Assembly: GCF_006539185.1 (NCBI RefSeq) | Contig: NZ_BJMN01000029.1 | Span: 62,001-126,000 of the forward strand | Direction: 5' to 3' | Source of the DNA: Streptomyces gardneri | GTDB taxonomy: Bacteria > Actinomycetota > Actinomycetes > Streptomycetales > Streptomycetaceae | DNA length: 64,000 bases | In this document: positions 8,350 through 16,911 of the stretch, one piece after another | Layout: each line of letters opens with the position of its first letter | Position numbering within the stretch: the first letter of the stretch is position 1 | The notes under the pieces: model-generated | Databases searched by the model: none | What the model was told of the DNA's origin: nothing | The model's input: only the letters and a program-made list of their open reading frames with translations | Translations under genes and position numbers: made by a program

Positions 8350-8762
8350 GTGGGTGTGCCTCCGCATGCGGTCCCATAGTGGCTGATCTTGATGTCGAGC
8401 ACGGCGAGCGTGTCCTGGAGCTCGGTGATCCGGGCGAGGACGTCCCGCCGGGTGGTCTCCAGGAGCTCCCGCCGTTCGTCGCGGGTGTGATCGCCCGCGC
8501 GGACGAGTTCGGCGTACGTGACCATGTCGGCGACCGGCATGCCGGTCAGCCGCAGCTTGCCGACGAAGCCCAGCCAGCCGAGGTCGCGCTCGCTGAACCG
8601 GCGCTGCCCGGTGTGCGAGCGGTCGACGTGCGGCATCAGGCCGATCCGCTCGTACCAGCGCAGGGTGTGCGCCGTGAGGCCGGTCAGGGCGGCGACCTCG
8701 CTGATGGTGTAGTGCGCACGGGTGCCGCTCGTGCTCGTGGCCGTGCTCGCGATCACGCTCAT
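8346..8762 (-). CDS. MerR-family transcriptional regulator
   Basis: A 138-residue regulator. The N-terminal winged HTH (HYTISEVAALTGLTAHTLRWYERIGLMP) is classical MerR, followed by the wing (QRRFSERDLGWLGFVGKLRLTGMPVADM) and a dimerisation helix. There is no metal-binding cysteine cluster; the single late cysteine (TACGG) makes it unlike metal-sensing members. It resembles regulators that accompany aldo/keto reductases. Its promoter has the long 19-bp spacer that MerR proteins act on, so it is likely to control its own operon. The start has a TAGCGT box 6 nt upstream and looks leaderless. Confidence 0.93.
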   Translation of the reverse strand: MSVIASTATSTSGTRAHYTISEVAALTGLTAHTLRWYERIGLMPHVDRSHTGQRRFSERDLGWLGFVGKLRLTGMPVADMVTYAELVRAGDHTRDERRELLETTRRDVLARITELQDTLAVLDIKISHYGTACGGTPT

Positions 8763-8768
8763 GCCCCC

Positions 8769-8806
8769 ACGCTAAAACGTTGGAGTGCACTCGAAGCAAG
8801 TAGGCT
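8769..8806. promoter_or_regulatory. Divergent promoter region with MerR-type 19-bp spacer
   Basis: On the minus strand, TTGCTT (8799-8794) and TAGCGT (8774-8769) are separated by exactly 19 bp, the over-long spacing on which MerR activators work. Inside lies the palindrome GAGTGCACTC. On the plus strand a TAGGCT box (8801-8806) sits 7 nt before the ATG at 8814. The two promoters overlap, so one regulator could affect both directions. Confidence 0.65.
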
Positions 8807-8813
8807 CGGCCCC

Positions 8814-9647
8814 ATGCAGAGCAGCAGCGTGCCGAGCCTGGCGTCGATCGAGAACTGGCCCGTCCCCACCGCGGCCGCCGCCGTCGTCCGAGCGGACGGC
8901 ACCCTGGCCGGGTCCCACGGCCCGACCGGGCGGCGCTTCCCGCTCGCCTCGGTCACGAAGCCGCTCGCGGCGTACGCCGTCCTCGTCGCGTACGAGGAGG
9001 GGGCGATCGACCTCGACGAGCCGGCCGGTCCCGAGGGCGCGACGGTCCGCCATCTCCTCGCCCACACCTCGGGGCTCGCCTTCGACGAGAACCGGGTCAT
9101 GGCGGCGCCCGGCGCCCGCCGAATCTACTCCAACACCGGCTTCGAGGCGCTCGGCGACCACGTCGCCAAGGCGACCGACATCCCCTTCGCCGAGTATCTG
9201 CACCAGGCGGTCCTGGAGCCGCTCGGCATGGCCTCGACGACCCTGGAGGGCTCGCCCGCCAAGGACGGCGTGTCGACCGTCGACGACCTGGTGCGGTTCG
9301 CCGCCGAGGTGCAGGCGCCGCGGCTGCTCGACGCCCGGACCGTCCTCGACGCGATGACCGTCACGTACCCCGGTCTGACCGGCATCCTGCCCGGTTACGG
9401 GCACCAGCGGCCGAACGACTGGGGCCTCGGCTTCGAGATCCGCGACGGCAAGTCCCCGCACTGGACGGGCGCCACCTCCTCGCCGCGCACCTTCGGGCAC
9501 TTCGGGCAGTCGGGGACCTTCCTGTGGATCGACCCGGACGCGCGGGCCGCGTGCGTGGCGCTGACCGACCGGCCCTTCGGGGCGTGGGCGGTCGAGGCCT
9601 GGCCGCCGTTCACGGACGCGGTCCTCGCGGAGCTGCGCGCGTCCTGA
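8814..9647 (+). CDS. Serine hydrolase of the beta-lactamase / class C PBP family
   Basis: A 277-residue protein with no signal peptide, so it is probably cytoplasmic. The family motifs are SVTK (SxxK, residues about 46-49, nucleophile and general base), YSNTG (YxN), and HFGQSG in place of the KTG box. It resembles the esterase and D-aminopeptidase-like members rather than true beta-lactamases, and is short for the family. It starts with ATG 8814, 7 nt after a TAGGCT box (leaderless). It is divergent from the MerR/aldo-keto reductase pair and shares its promoter region. Confidence 0.9.
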   Translation: MQSSSVPSLASIENWPVPTAAAAVVRADGTLAGSHGPTGRRFPLASVTKPLAAYAVLVAYEEGAIDLDEPAGPEGATVRHLLAHTSGLAFDENRVMAAPGARRIYSNTGFEALGDHVAKATDIPFAEYLHQAVLEPLGMASTTLEGSPAKDGVSTVDDLVRFAAEVQAPRLLDARTVLDAMTVTYPGLTGILPGYGHQRPNDWGLGFEIRDGKSPHWTGATSSPRTFGHFGQSGTFLWIDPDARAACVALTDRPFGAWAVEAWPPFTDAVLAELRAS

Positions 9648-9648
9648 C

Positions 9649-9680
9649 CGGCGGGACGACCCCGGCCATGATCCGCCGGA
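9649..9680. terminator. Weak hairpin between convergent genes
   Basis: CCGGCGG (9649-9655) pairs with CCGCCGG (9674-9680) across an 18-nt loop, between the serine hydrolase stop and the convergent lipoprotein stop. It is the only candidate terminator in this 48-bp gap. Confidence 0.3.
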
Positions 9681-9695
9681 CAGGCCGGACAGGCC

Positions 9696-10343
9696 CTAGA
9701 GCGTGTCCGCGCAGGTCGTCGGCGTCAGGGAGCCGTCGGGGCCGGTGACGGTCACCTCCGCACCACCGATGGGGTCCTTCGCGTAGACGGTCGTGCACAC
9801 CAGCTGGCGGACGGCCTCCGGCGGCAGGTCGGTGACCTTGAACGGGGTCCGCAGGCGCAGCAGTCGGCGGCCTTGCTGACCGCCGCTGACCTTCTCCTCC
9901 TGGATGTGCGGGACCCCGGCGCCGTGCGGCAGGGCGGTCGTGAGGCCCGCGGCGGCCTCGGCCTTGTTCGGTCCGGCGACGAGTGCGGCGAGCACCTTGT
10001 CGTTTTCCGCGCGCCAGCGGCTCAGGGCCTTCTCGTCGATGTCGTAGCCGGAGCCGAATCCGTCGTAGGGGACCCGGTCGTCTCCCGGCGGGTCGGCGGC
10101 GAACGTGGTCTCCGGGGCCCCGAACCCGACGTCACGGGCCACCGGCACGGATCGCCCGTCCGGGCCGACGAAGTACAGCAGCATCCGGGACTCGGGGTTC
10201 GGCGCGACCAGGACGGTCGGGGCGCCGCCCGCCTCGACGACGTCGGTCCCCTGGATGCCGCATGCGGTCAGCGACAGGAGCCCGGCGAGGGCCGCGGCGG
10301 CCACCCGGCGGCGGGTCACGTCTGCCGTCCTGTGGCGGGTCAC
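9696..10343 (-). CDS. GerMN-like lipoprotein, third gene of a two-component operon
   Basis: A 215-residue lipoprotein. The signal peptide ends in the lipobox LTAC-G (cysteine near residue 28). The body contains LAALVAGPNKAEAAAGLTTALP, close to the GerMN signature (LxxGPxxxExxxGLxTALP) of spore germination protein GerM and of LpqB. The start GTG at 10343 overlaps the kinase stop by 4 bp, so it is translated together with the kinase. The order regulator-kinase-GerMN lipoprotein copies mtrA-mtrB-lpqB, where the lipoprotein modulates the kinase. By analogy this one may tune the adjacent kinase. An alternative GTG start lies 8 codons further in. Confidence 0.85.
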   Translation of the reverse strand: MTRHRTADVTRRRVAAAALAGLLSLTACGIQGTDVVEAGGAPTVLVAPNPESRMLLYFVGPDGRSVPVARDVGFGAPETTFAADPPGDDRVPYDGFGSGYDIDEKALSRWRAENDKVLAALVAGPNKAEAAAGLTTALPHGAGVPHIQEEKVSGGQQGRRLLRLRTPFKVTDLPPEAVRQLVCTTVYAKDPIGGAEVTVTGPDGSLTPTTCADTL

Positions 10344-11947
10344 AGGGGCATCCTCACGGTGAAGACGGCACCGCCGTCGGGATGGTTGGCGGCCTCCACG
10401 GTGCCTCCGTGCAGCCGCACGTTCTCCAGGGTGATCGCGAGGCCGAGCCCGCTGCCCGCCGAGCGCGTCCGGGCCTGGTCCGCCTTGTAGAAGCGGTCGA
10501 AGACATGCGGCAGGACGTCCGGGTGGATGCCCGGCCCCCGGTCGGCGACCTCCGTCACGAAGTGGTCCCCCTCCGCGTGCACCCGGACGGTCACCGGCGC
10601 CCCGCCGTGCCGCAGGGCGTTGCCGACGAGGTTGGCGACGACGACGTCGAAGCGGCGCGGGTCGAGGCGGGCCCTGATGCCGGGGGCGAGGTACAGGACG
10701 ACGGACGCGGGGTCGGTCCAGTGCCGGTTCTGGAGCGTCTTGCGGACGCAGTCGGCGGCGTCGACCTCGTCCGTGTGGAGCTCGGCGGCGCGCGCGTCGA
10801 AGCGGGAGATCTCCATCAGGTCCTCCACGAGGACGGCGAGCCGGCCTGTCTCGGCGCTGATCAGGCGGACGGCGCGGGCGGTGTCGCTGTCGAGGGTCCC
10901 GGAGTCGGCGTCCTCGTCGAGGACCTCGGTGACGGCGAGCATACCGGCGAGCGGGGTGCGCAGTTCGTGCGAGACGTCGGAGGCGAAGCGGCGGGCGCGG
11001 GCCTCGGCGCGGCGGAGTTCGGCGACGGACCGTTCGAGCTCGGCGGCGGACTCGTTGAACGTGCGGGCGAGGTCGGAGAGTTCGTCGCTGCCCTTGGCCT
11101 GGATCCGGGTGTCGAGCCGGCCGCGGCCCATGTTGTGGGCGGCGATCCCCAGTTCCCGTACGGGGCGCAGGACACCGCGCGAGGCGATGAGCGCGGGGAT
11201 CAGGGCGACGGCGAGGGCGGGGAGGGCCCCGTCGCGGGCGGCGGCGACCATGGCCTCGACGTTGGCCTCCTCCTCGTCGAGCTCCATGACCGCGTAGAAG
11301 ACGAGCCCGGTGGGCCGCGCCGTGTCGTCCGCCGAGAGGGCGTGGAAGAGGGCGGGGACGGCCATGGTCAGGTACGGGGTGCCGTTCTTGACGACCCGCT
11401 GGAAGCTGCCGTGCGGGGATTCGGCGTTCTCCTGGGCCCGGGCCCGTAGTTCGGGGGTGATGACGGAGGAGGTGGGACGGTCGGTGGAGGAGATCCGGAC
11501 GCTGCCGTACTCGGCGTAGACGCGCCACGTGCGGGGCTTGCCCTGGCGGGCGATCCGGAGGACCTGGTCCCGCAGGGACTCGGCCGAGGGGGGCAGGGCG
11601 GTGTTGAGGCCCTGGACCTGCTCGCGGAAGGCGGAGACGGCGGTGTTCTGGGTCTGTTCCAGGATGGCGTTGCGGGCGGCCCGGTAGGTGAGCGCGGCGG
11701 TGGTGCCGCAGCCGACGGCGGCGACGAGCAGGAACGCGAGGACGAGCCGGGTGCGCAGGCCGAAGGGGCGCGGGCGGGGGCCGCGGGCCCGACGTCGGCG
11801 GCGAGGGGCCGGTTCCGGTTCCGGTCCGGGGTCGGCGGCCGGGCGGTGCCCGGCCTCCTGGCCCGGGCTCACGGCAGGGCTCTCCACACGGGACTTCGCA
11901 CGGGACTTCACGCCTGCCTTCACACGCGTCTTCACACGGGTCTTCAC
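10340..11947 (-). CDS. HAMP-domain sensor histidine kinase
   Basis: A 535-residue kinase. An unusual basic N-terminus with Lys-Thr-Arg-Val repeats (residues 1-21) and a Pro/Arg-rich stretch precede TM1 (about 65-88). An extracytoplasmic sensor follows (about 89-240), then TM2 (241-260), HAMP (about 260-312), HisKA with FASDVSHELRTPLAGM (His327), and an ATPase domain with N-box NLVGNALRHGG, G1 VADRGPGIHP and G2 AGSGLGLAI. GTG 11947 overlaps the regulator stop by 4 bp. The N-terminal repeats are coded by short tandem DNA repeats (about 11889-11947), so the start could be further in, but the overlap favours this one. Confidence 0.93.
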   Translation of the reverse strand: MKTRVKTRVKAGVKSRAKSRVESPAVSPGQEAGHRPAADPGPEPEPAPRRRRRARGPRPRPFGLRTRLVLAFLLVAAVGCGTTAALTYRAARNAILEQTQNTAVSAFREQVQGLNTALPPSAESLRDQVLRIARQGKPRTWRVYAEYGSVRISSTDRPTSSVITPELRARAQENAESPHGSFQRVVKNGTPYLTMAVPALFHALSADDTARPTGLVFYAVMELDEEEANVEAMVAAARDGALPALAVALIPALIASRGVLRPVRELGIAAHNMGRGRLDTRIQAKGSDELSDLARTFNESAAELERSVAELRRAEARARRFASDVSHELRTPLAGMLAVTEVLDEDADSGTLDSDTARAVRLISAETGRLAVLVEDLMEISRFDARAAELHTDEVDAADCVRKTLQNRHWTDPASVVLYLAPGIRARLDPRRFDVVVANLVGNALRHGGAPVTVRVHAEGDHFVTEVADRGPGIHPDVLPHVFDRFYKADQARTRSAGSGLGLAITLENVRLHGGTVEAANHPDGGAVFTVRMPL

Positions 11948-12627
11948 AGGGGACCGAAGCGGTAGCCGAAGCCGCGCAGGGTCTGGATGTAGCGGGGTTC
12001 GCCGGGGGTGTCCTCGATCTTGTTGCGCAGCCGCCGGACGCAGGCGTCGACCAGCCGGGCGTCGCCGTGGTAGCTGTGCTCCCAGACGTGTTCGAGGAGC
12101 TGCTGCCTGCTGAAGACCTGCTCGGGGGCGGCCGTGAGGTGGAGCAGCAGCTTCAGCTCGGAGGGGGCGAGGGCGAGCCGCTCGCCGGCCTTGGCGACGG
12201 TGAGTCCGGCCCGGTCGACGGCGAGCTGCCCGTGGAACTCGACGCCCGGGCGGCCCGCGCCGGGCTCCTCGATCCGCCGCAGCACGGCCCGTATCCGCGC
12301 CTCGATGACCTCGGTACGGGCGGGCTTGACGATGTAGTCGTCGGCACCGGCCTCCAGGCCTATGACGACGTCGAAGTCGTCACCGCGGGCGGTGAGCATG
12401 ATGATCGGCAGCTGGCTGCTCTCCCGCACGCGGTGGCAGACCTGGACGCCGTTCATGCCGGGGAGCATGAGGTCGAGGAGGAGCAGGTCGGGCCTGAACT
12501 CCCCGAGGGCGGCGAGCCCGGCCTCCCCGGTGGCCGCGGTCCGCACCTCGTGCCCGCGGCGGCGCAGCCCGAGTTCGACGCCCTCGCGGACGGAGGGGTC
12601 GTCTTCTATGAGGAGCACGCGGGGCAT
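11944..12627 (-). CDS. OmpR/PhoB-family response regulator
   Basis: A 227-residue protein. The receiver covers residues 3-115, with acidic pocket ED-D (8-10), phospho-acceptor Asp52 (LLLLDLMLPG) and Lys in DYIVKPA. A winged-helix DNA-binding domain covers about 130-225 (LAPSELKLLLHL, RQQLLEHVWEHSYHGDARLVDACVRRLRNKIE). It is the first gene of the regulator-kinase-lipoprotein operon; all three are joined by 4-bp overlaps. It resembles MtrA and AfsQ1-type regulators but is not close enough to either to name. The promoter should lie in the 12628-12676 gap, which is short and holds the downstream hairpin of the flippase operon. Confidence 0.95.
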   Translation of the reverse strand: MPRVLLIEDDPSVREGVELGLRRRGHEVRTAATGEAGLAALGEFRPDLLLLDLMLPGMNGVQVCHRVRESSQLPIIMLTARGDDFDVVIGLEAGADDYIVKPARTEVIEARIRAVLRRIEEPGAGRPGVEFHGQLAVDRAGLTVAKAGERLALAPSELKLLLHLTAAPEQVFSRQQLLEHVWEHSYHGDARLVDACVRRLRNKIEDTPGEPRYIQTLRGFGYRFGPL

Positions 12628-12654
12628 CTGTGGAGTATCCCAGGGTCGTTCGGA

Positions 12655-12671
12655 CGCCCCCGAAGGGGGCG
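12655..12671 (-). terminator. Terminator hairpin of the flippase operon
   Basis: CGCCCCC-GAA-GGGGGCG forms a 7-bp stem with a 3-nt loop, just after the stop codon of the MurJ-type gene on the minus strand. Confidence 0.5.
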
Positions 12672-12676
12672 GCGGG

Positions 12677-14332
12677 TCACGCTCTGCGCCCGAGGGCGCG
12701 GAGGCGGGTGGTGCCGGTGGCGAGGAGAGCCTGTACCTCGACGAGGCGGAGGGGACGGGCGAGCAGGGCGAAGACGCCGAGGACGGCGAGACCGCCGGCG
12801 AGACCGGCGGCGACGGCGCCGGCCGGGCCGGTCAGGTCGGCGACGAACAGGCCGTATCCGGCGGCGGGGACGGCGGCGACGAGGAGCCGCGCGAGCGCGG
12901 AGCCCGCACCGCCGCTCTCACCGGGGGCGGCCCGTCCCGCGGTGCCCCGCAGCCTGCGTCCGAGGACGTACGCGGTGAGGGCCCAGCCCGCCCACAGGGC
13001 GATCGAGTAGCCCGCGGCCATGCCCGCGACGGCCCAGTGGGCCGGGAGGTAGTGGTACGCGGCCAGGGAGAGCCCGGCGTTGAGGCCGGCGATCACCAGG
13101 TTGAGGAAGAAGGGCGTGCGGGTGTCGCGCAGGGCGTAGAAGGCGCGGGTGCACACGTACTGGCCGGAGAGGGCGACGAGGCCGGGCGCGAAGGCGATCA
13201 TGATCCAGGACATCGCGCGCACGTCGTCGCCGCCGGTCTCCCCGTATCCGAAGACCGCGGTCATCAGCGGGACGGCCAGGGCGAGGAGCGCGCAGGCCGC
13301 CGGGACGACGGCCGCCGCGCTGGTGCGCTGCGCGTAGGCGACGTCCCGGCGGACGCCCGCGAGGTCGCCGTCGGCGGCGGCGCGGCTCATCCGGGGCAGC
13401 AGCGCGGTGACGAGGGAGACGGTGATGATGCCGTGCGGGACGGTCCACAGCTGGTAGGCGTTGTTGTACGCGGCGAGGCCGCTGCCGCCCGAGGTGTCGG
13501 AGCCCGAGGAGGTGGCGACCCAGGTGGTCACCCAGTACGCGCCCTGGTTGGTGAGGACGAGCAGCACCAGCCAGCCGGCCGCGCGCAGCGGCGCGGCGAG
13601 GCCGCTGCCGCGGAAGTCGAAGCGCGGGCGCCAGCGGAAGCCGGCGGCGCGCAGCGAGGGCAGGAGGGCGAGGGCCTGGACGGCGATACCGGCCGTGGTG
13701 CCCCAGCCGAGGAGCGCGGTCTCGCCGGGGGTCAGCTCGCCGCCGTCACTGACGACGAGGAAGAGGCCGAAGACGGCGACGAGGACCACGTTGTTGAGGA
13801 CGGGGGTCCACATCATGGCGCCGAACCGGCCACGGGCGTTGAGGACCTGGCCGAGGAGGGTGAAGAGGCCGAGGAAGAGGATCTGCGGCAGGCAGGCGCG
13901 GGCGAAGGCGACCGTCATCTCCCGCTGCTCGCCCACGTAGTCGGTGTACGTGTCGACGATCAGCGGCGCGGCGAGCACGGCGGCCGCCGTGAGGACGGTG
14001 AGGGCGATCGCGCAGAGGGTGAGGAGGCGGTCGGTGTAGGCGACGCCGCCGTCCTCGTGCTCCTTGGCGGCCTTGACCAGTTCGGGGACGAAGACGGCGT
14101 TGAGGGCGCCGCCGAGGAGCAGCATGTAGATGATGGTGGGGACGGAGTTGCCCACCGCGTAGCCGTCGGCGACCAGGCCCGCGCCGAGCGCGGCGGCGAC
14201 GAAGGAGGCCCGGACGAAGCCGGTGGCGCGGGAGACGAGCGAGCCCGCCGCCATGAGCGCGCCGCTGCGGAGCGCGGAGGGGGCCTTCGTCTTCGGGCGC
14301 TCGGCGGTGAGCGTGGCGGCCGGGCTCGTCAC
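12677..14332 (-). CDS. MurJ/MviN-family lipid II flippase
   Basis: A 551-residue polytopic protein with about 14 transmembrane helices, of the MATE-like MOP superfamily. The N-terminal SLVSRATGFVRASFVAAALG and the FVPELVKAAKEHED segment are characteristic of MurJ (MviN). Family members move lipid-linked cell-wall precursors across the membrane. GTG 14332 overlaps the stop of the FemX-like gene by 4 bp, so the two are coupled, with the ligase first. It lacks the long C-terminal kinase-like extension of the essential mycobacterial MurJ. It may therefore be a second, more specialised copy or an exporter of another lipid-linked product; I cannot decide which. Confidence 0.9.
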   Translation of the reverse strand: MTSPAATLTAERPKTKAPSALRSGALMAAGSLVSRATGFVRASFVAAALGAGLVADGYAVGNSVPTIIYMLLLGGALNAVFVPELVKAAKEHEDGGVAYTDRLLTLCAIALTVLTAAAVLAAPLIVDTYTDYVGEQREMTVAFARACLPQILFLGLFTLLGQVLNARGRFGAMMWTPVLNNVVLVAVFGLFLVVSDGGELTPGETALLGWGTTAGIAVQALALLPSLRAAGFRWRPRFDFRGSGLAAPLRAAGWLVLLVLTNQGAYWVTTWVATSSGSDTSGGSGLAAYNNAYQLWTVPHGIITVSLVTALLPRMSRAAADGDLAGVRRDVAYAQRTSAAAVVPAACALLALAVPLMTAVFGYGETGGDDVRAMSWIMIAFAPGLVALSGQYVCTRAFYALRDTRTPFFLNLVIAGLNAGLSLAAYHYLPAHWAVAGMAAGYSIALWAGWALTAYVLGRRLRGTAGRAAPGESGGAGSALARLLVAAVPAAGYGLFVADLTGPAGAVAAGLAGGLAVLGVFALLARPLRLVEVQALLATGTTRLRALGRRA

Positions 14333-15519
14333 CGGCGGGCCAGATATGCCTGGAAGGCGCGGAACAGCGCCTGGTTGGTCGTGCCTTGCATCGGAATCTC
14401 CCACTCCCCCAGCGTCTCGACGATCTGTCCGCCCGTGCCGAGCTTCCAGCGCAGGAGCCCGTGGGCGCGGTCGCCCGGATCGAGGGTGGAGGGTACCCCG
14501 CGGAGGTCGTAGACGGCGGCGCCGAGGGCGTGGGCATCGAGCATCATGCGCCACTGGAGGGCGTTGGAGGGGCGGACCTCGCGGCGGTGGTCGGCGGAGG
14601 CGCCGGTCTGGTACCAGACGCGGGCGCCGACGGTGACCATGGTGTGGGCCGCGAGTATCTCGCCCTCGTGGCGGGCGAGGTAGAGCCGCATCCGGCCGGG
14701 CTGTTCGGCGTTGAGGACGGCGTACTGGCGCTCGTAGTAGGCGAGGGAGCGGCCGAGCCGGAAGCCGTCGCGCTCCTCGGTGATGCGGAGCAGCCGGTAG
14801 AACTCGGGCAGGTCGGCGGCGGAGCCGATGGTGATCTCGACGCCGGACTTGCCGGCCTTGCGGACGTTGCGCCGCCACTCCTGGTTGAGGCCGGACCAGA
14901 GGTCGTCGGTGGAGCGGCCGACGAGCGGGACCTGGAAGACGTGGCGGGGCTGGGCGTCGGCGCCGTCCGCGGAGTCGCCGCCGCACTTGCGCCAGCCGCG
15001 GGCGCGGAGGCGCTCGGCGACGACGGTGCCGAGCGGGTCGACCTCGTCGGCGAGGACGTCGGCGAGACGGCGGCCGGGACCGGTGGCGGCCTTGGCGGTG
15101 GCGGCGCTCCAGCGGCGGTACGCGGGGCCGGGGCCCATGCGGACGGCGAAGACGCCGGAGGCGCGGAGGTGGCCGAGGAGCGGGGAGAGCCAGCCGTCCA
15201 GGTCGGGGTCGGACCAGTCGGCGACGGGCCCTTCGGGGAGGTAGGCGAAGTACTTGCGGGTGCCGGGGAACGCGCGGAGCAGGACGAGGGCGACGCCCGT
15301 GAGTTCGCCGGAATCCGGTCCCCAGCCGATGAGTTGGTGAGTCCAGCCGTCCTTGACCTGAGCCCAGGAGGGGAGTTGGAGGAAGCTGGGTCCGTCCGCG
15401 CCGGTGGCGCGGGAGGCGAGGAACGCTCGGTACGTCTCGGGTGTCACGGGGCCGAGCCTGACCGGGCCCGCGGGGGCACGGCGGTCGGTGGGTGCGGCCG
15501 TCACGAGCAGCGCTGACAC
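14329..15519 (-). CDS. FemX/FemAB-like peptidoglycan bridge aminoacyltransferase
   Basis: A 396-residue protein with two tandem GNAT-like folds, typical of FemABX enzymes that add amino acids from tRNA to the stem peptide of lipid II. Recognisable segments are PSFLQLPSWAQVKDGWTHQLIGW, TRKYFAYLPEGPV, NQEWRRNVRKAGKSGVEI and VWYQTGASADHRREVRPSNALQWRMM. GTG 15519 is chosen over the ATG at 15561 because a perfect AGGAGG lies 8 nt upstream of it. The gene overlaps the MurJ-type flippase by 4 bp. A precursor-modifying enzyme followed by its flippase is a sensible assembly order, though the direct link is an inference. Confidence 0.9.
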   Translation of the reverse strand: MSALLVTAAPTDRRAPAGPVRLGPVTPETYRAFLASRATGADGPSFLQLPSWAQVKDGWTHQLIGWGPDSGELTGVALVLLRAFPGTRKYFAYLPEGPVADWSDPDLDGWLSPLLGHLRASGVFAVRMGPGPAYRRWSAATAKAATGPGRRLADVLADEVDPLGTVVAERLRARGWRKCGGDSADGADAQPRHVFQVPLVGRSTDDLWSGLNQEWRRNVRKAGKSGVEITIGSAADLPEFYRLLRITEERDGFRLGRSLAYYERQYAVLNAEQPGRMRLYLARHEGEILAAHTMVTVGARVWYQTGASADHRREVRPSNALQWRMMLDAHALGAAVYDLRGVPSTLDPGDRAHGLLRWKLGTGGQIVETLGEWEIPMQGTTNQALFRAFQAYLARR

Positions 15520-15725
15520 AACGGGAGCCTCCTGGTTCCGCCCCTCGGTGGTGGGGCGCACAGCAGGCTCACAGCCGAATTCGACGGAAGCGCACGGTCA
15601 TTGTGACCGGACGGTGACCGTTCCGCCTCAGGCCTTGTCATACGGGCCTCCGGCGGCCCGCGGGGCGGCAGGTCGGCCTACAGTCCGGAACATCCCACCT
15701 TCTTCCCTCACCGCGGAGGTCTTCC

Positions 15726-16907
15726 GTGCTGCCGATACGCACGCCCCGTTCCGTTCTCGTGGCCGTCGCCCTTGGCGTCACGCTCACCGCCTGTTCCGCC
15801 CAGGCGGCGAGCGGCCCGGGCACCGGCCCGTCGAAGTCGGGTGCCCCCGCGTCGGGGGCGTCCCCGGCGAAGGTGACGGTCGTGGACCCGGCGGCCGGCC
15901 GGCCGGTCTCGGTGACCGCCTCGGGCGGCACGCTCGCGGTGGTGCGGGTCGCCGACGCGGAGGGCGGGGTCCTCACCGGCCGTACGGGCAAGGGGGCTAC
16001 GAGCTGGACGTCGGACCGCAAGGCGGTGCCGGGCACCTCGTACACGGTGGAGGTGACCTCCCGTACCGCCGACGGGAAGGAGTCGACCACCCGGTCGTCC
16101 TTCGAGACGGCGGAGCCGAAGGCGGTCAACAAGCTGACCCTGGCGCCCGGCAAGAACACGACGGTGGGCATCGGGCACCCCCTGTCGATCGTCTTCGACC
16201 TGCCGGTGACGCGGAAGGCGGACGTGGAGCGGCAGTTGAAGGTCACCACCTCGAACGCCACCGAGGGCTCCTGGGGCTGGGTGAAGGACTACTCGGGCCG
16301 CGACAGGGCGGACTGGCGGCCCAAGGAGTACTGGAAGCCCGGCACGAAGGTCACCCTCGCGGCGGACCTCGACGGCACCGACTCGGGCGGCGGCTGGTTC
16401 GTACGGGACTACCTCACCGGCTTCACCGTCGGCGCCGCGCAGGTCGTCAAGGTCGACCTGGACCGGCAGAAGCTGACGCTGGAGCGGGACGGGCGCGCGG
16501 TGCGCACGATCCCGGTCTCCGGCGGCACCCCGGGCGGCGACAAGCGGTCCTGGCGGGGCACGGCCGTCCTGATGGCGAAGGAGGGCACCATCAACATGAA
16601 CTCGGAGACGGTCGGACTCGGGGACGCGTACAACAAGGACGTGGACTACTCGATGCGGCTGACCTGGTCGGGCATGTACGCGCACGCGGCCCCGTGGAAC
16701 GCCGCGTACTTCGGCAAGGCGAACAAGAGCTCCGGCTGCATCGGCATGAGCGACGAGAACGCCTCGTCCTTCTACGCCTCGGTGAACGTCGGCGACCCCT
16801 TCGAGATCACCGGCCGCGACACCAAGGGCACGGTCGCGGAGGGCAACGGCTACGGGGCGTGGAACCTGAGCTGGGCGCAGTGGAAGGCGAAGAGCGCGCT
16901 CGCCTGA
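15726..16907 (+). CDS. L,D-transpeptidase lipoprotein (YkuD with Ig-like domain)
   Basis: A 393-residue lipoprotein. The signal peptide ends in LTAC (Cys23). An Ig-like pair (about 50-235) leads to a YkuD catalytic domain (about 238-370) with HAAPWNAAYFG and the active-site motif SSGCIGM (Cys338). Such enzymes form 3-3 cross-links in peptidoglycan or anchor proteins to it, on the outer face of the membrane. The GTG start follows GGAGGTCTTCC. It is divergent from the FemX/MurJ pair across 206 bp, so three cell-wall genes sit together. It ends only 4 bp from the convergent pirin gene. Confidence 0.93.
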   Translation: MLPIRTPRSVLVAVALGVTLTACSAQAASGPGTGPSKSGAPASGASPAKVTVVDPAAGRPVSVTASGGTLAVVRVADAEGGVLTGRTGKGATSWTSDRKAVPGTSYTVEVTSRTADGKESTTRSSFETAEPKAVNKLTLAPGKNTTVGIGHPLSIVFDLPVTRKADVERQLKVTTSNATEGSWGWVKDYSGRDRADWRPKEYWKPGTKVTLAADLDGTDSGGGWFVRDYLTGFTVGAAQVVKVDLDRQKLTLERDGRAVRTIPVSGGTPGGDKRSWRGTAVLMAKEGTINMNSETVGLGDAYNKDVDYSMRLTWSGMYAHAAPWNAAYFGKANKSSGCIGMSDENASSFYASVNVGDPFEITGRDTKGTVAEGNGYGAWNLSWAQWKAKSALA

Positions 16908-16911
16908 AGGG

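Noticed and set aside
8814..9647. Antibiotic-resistance beta-lactamase
   Set aside because: It lacks a signal peptide and the KTG box, and better fits esterase-like family members.
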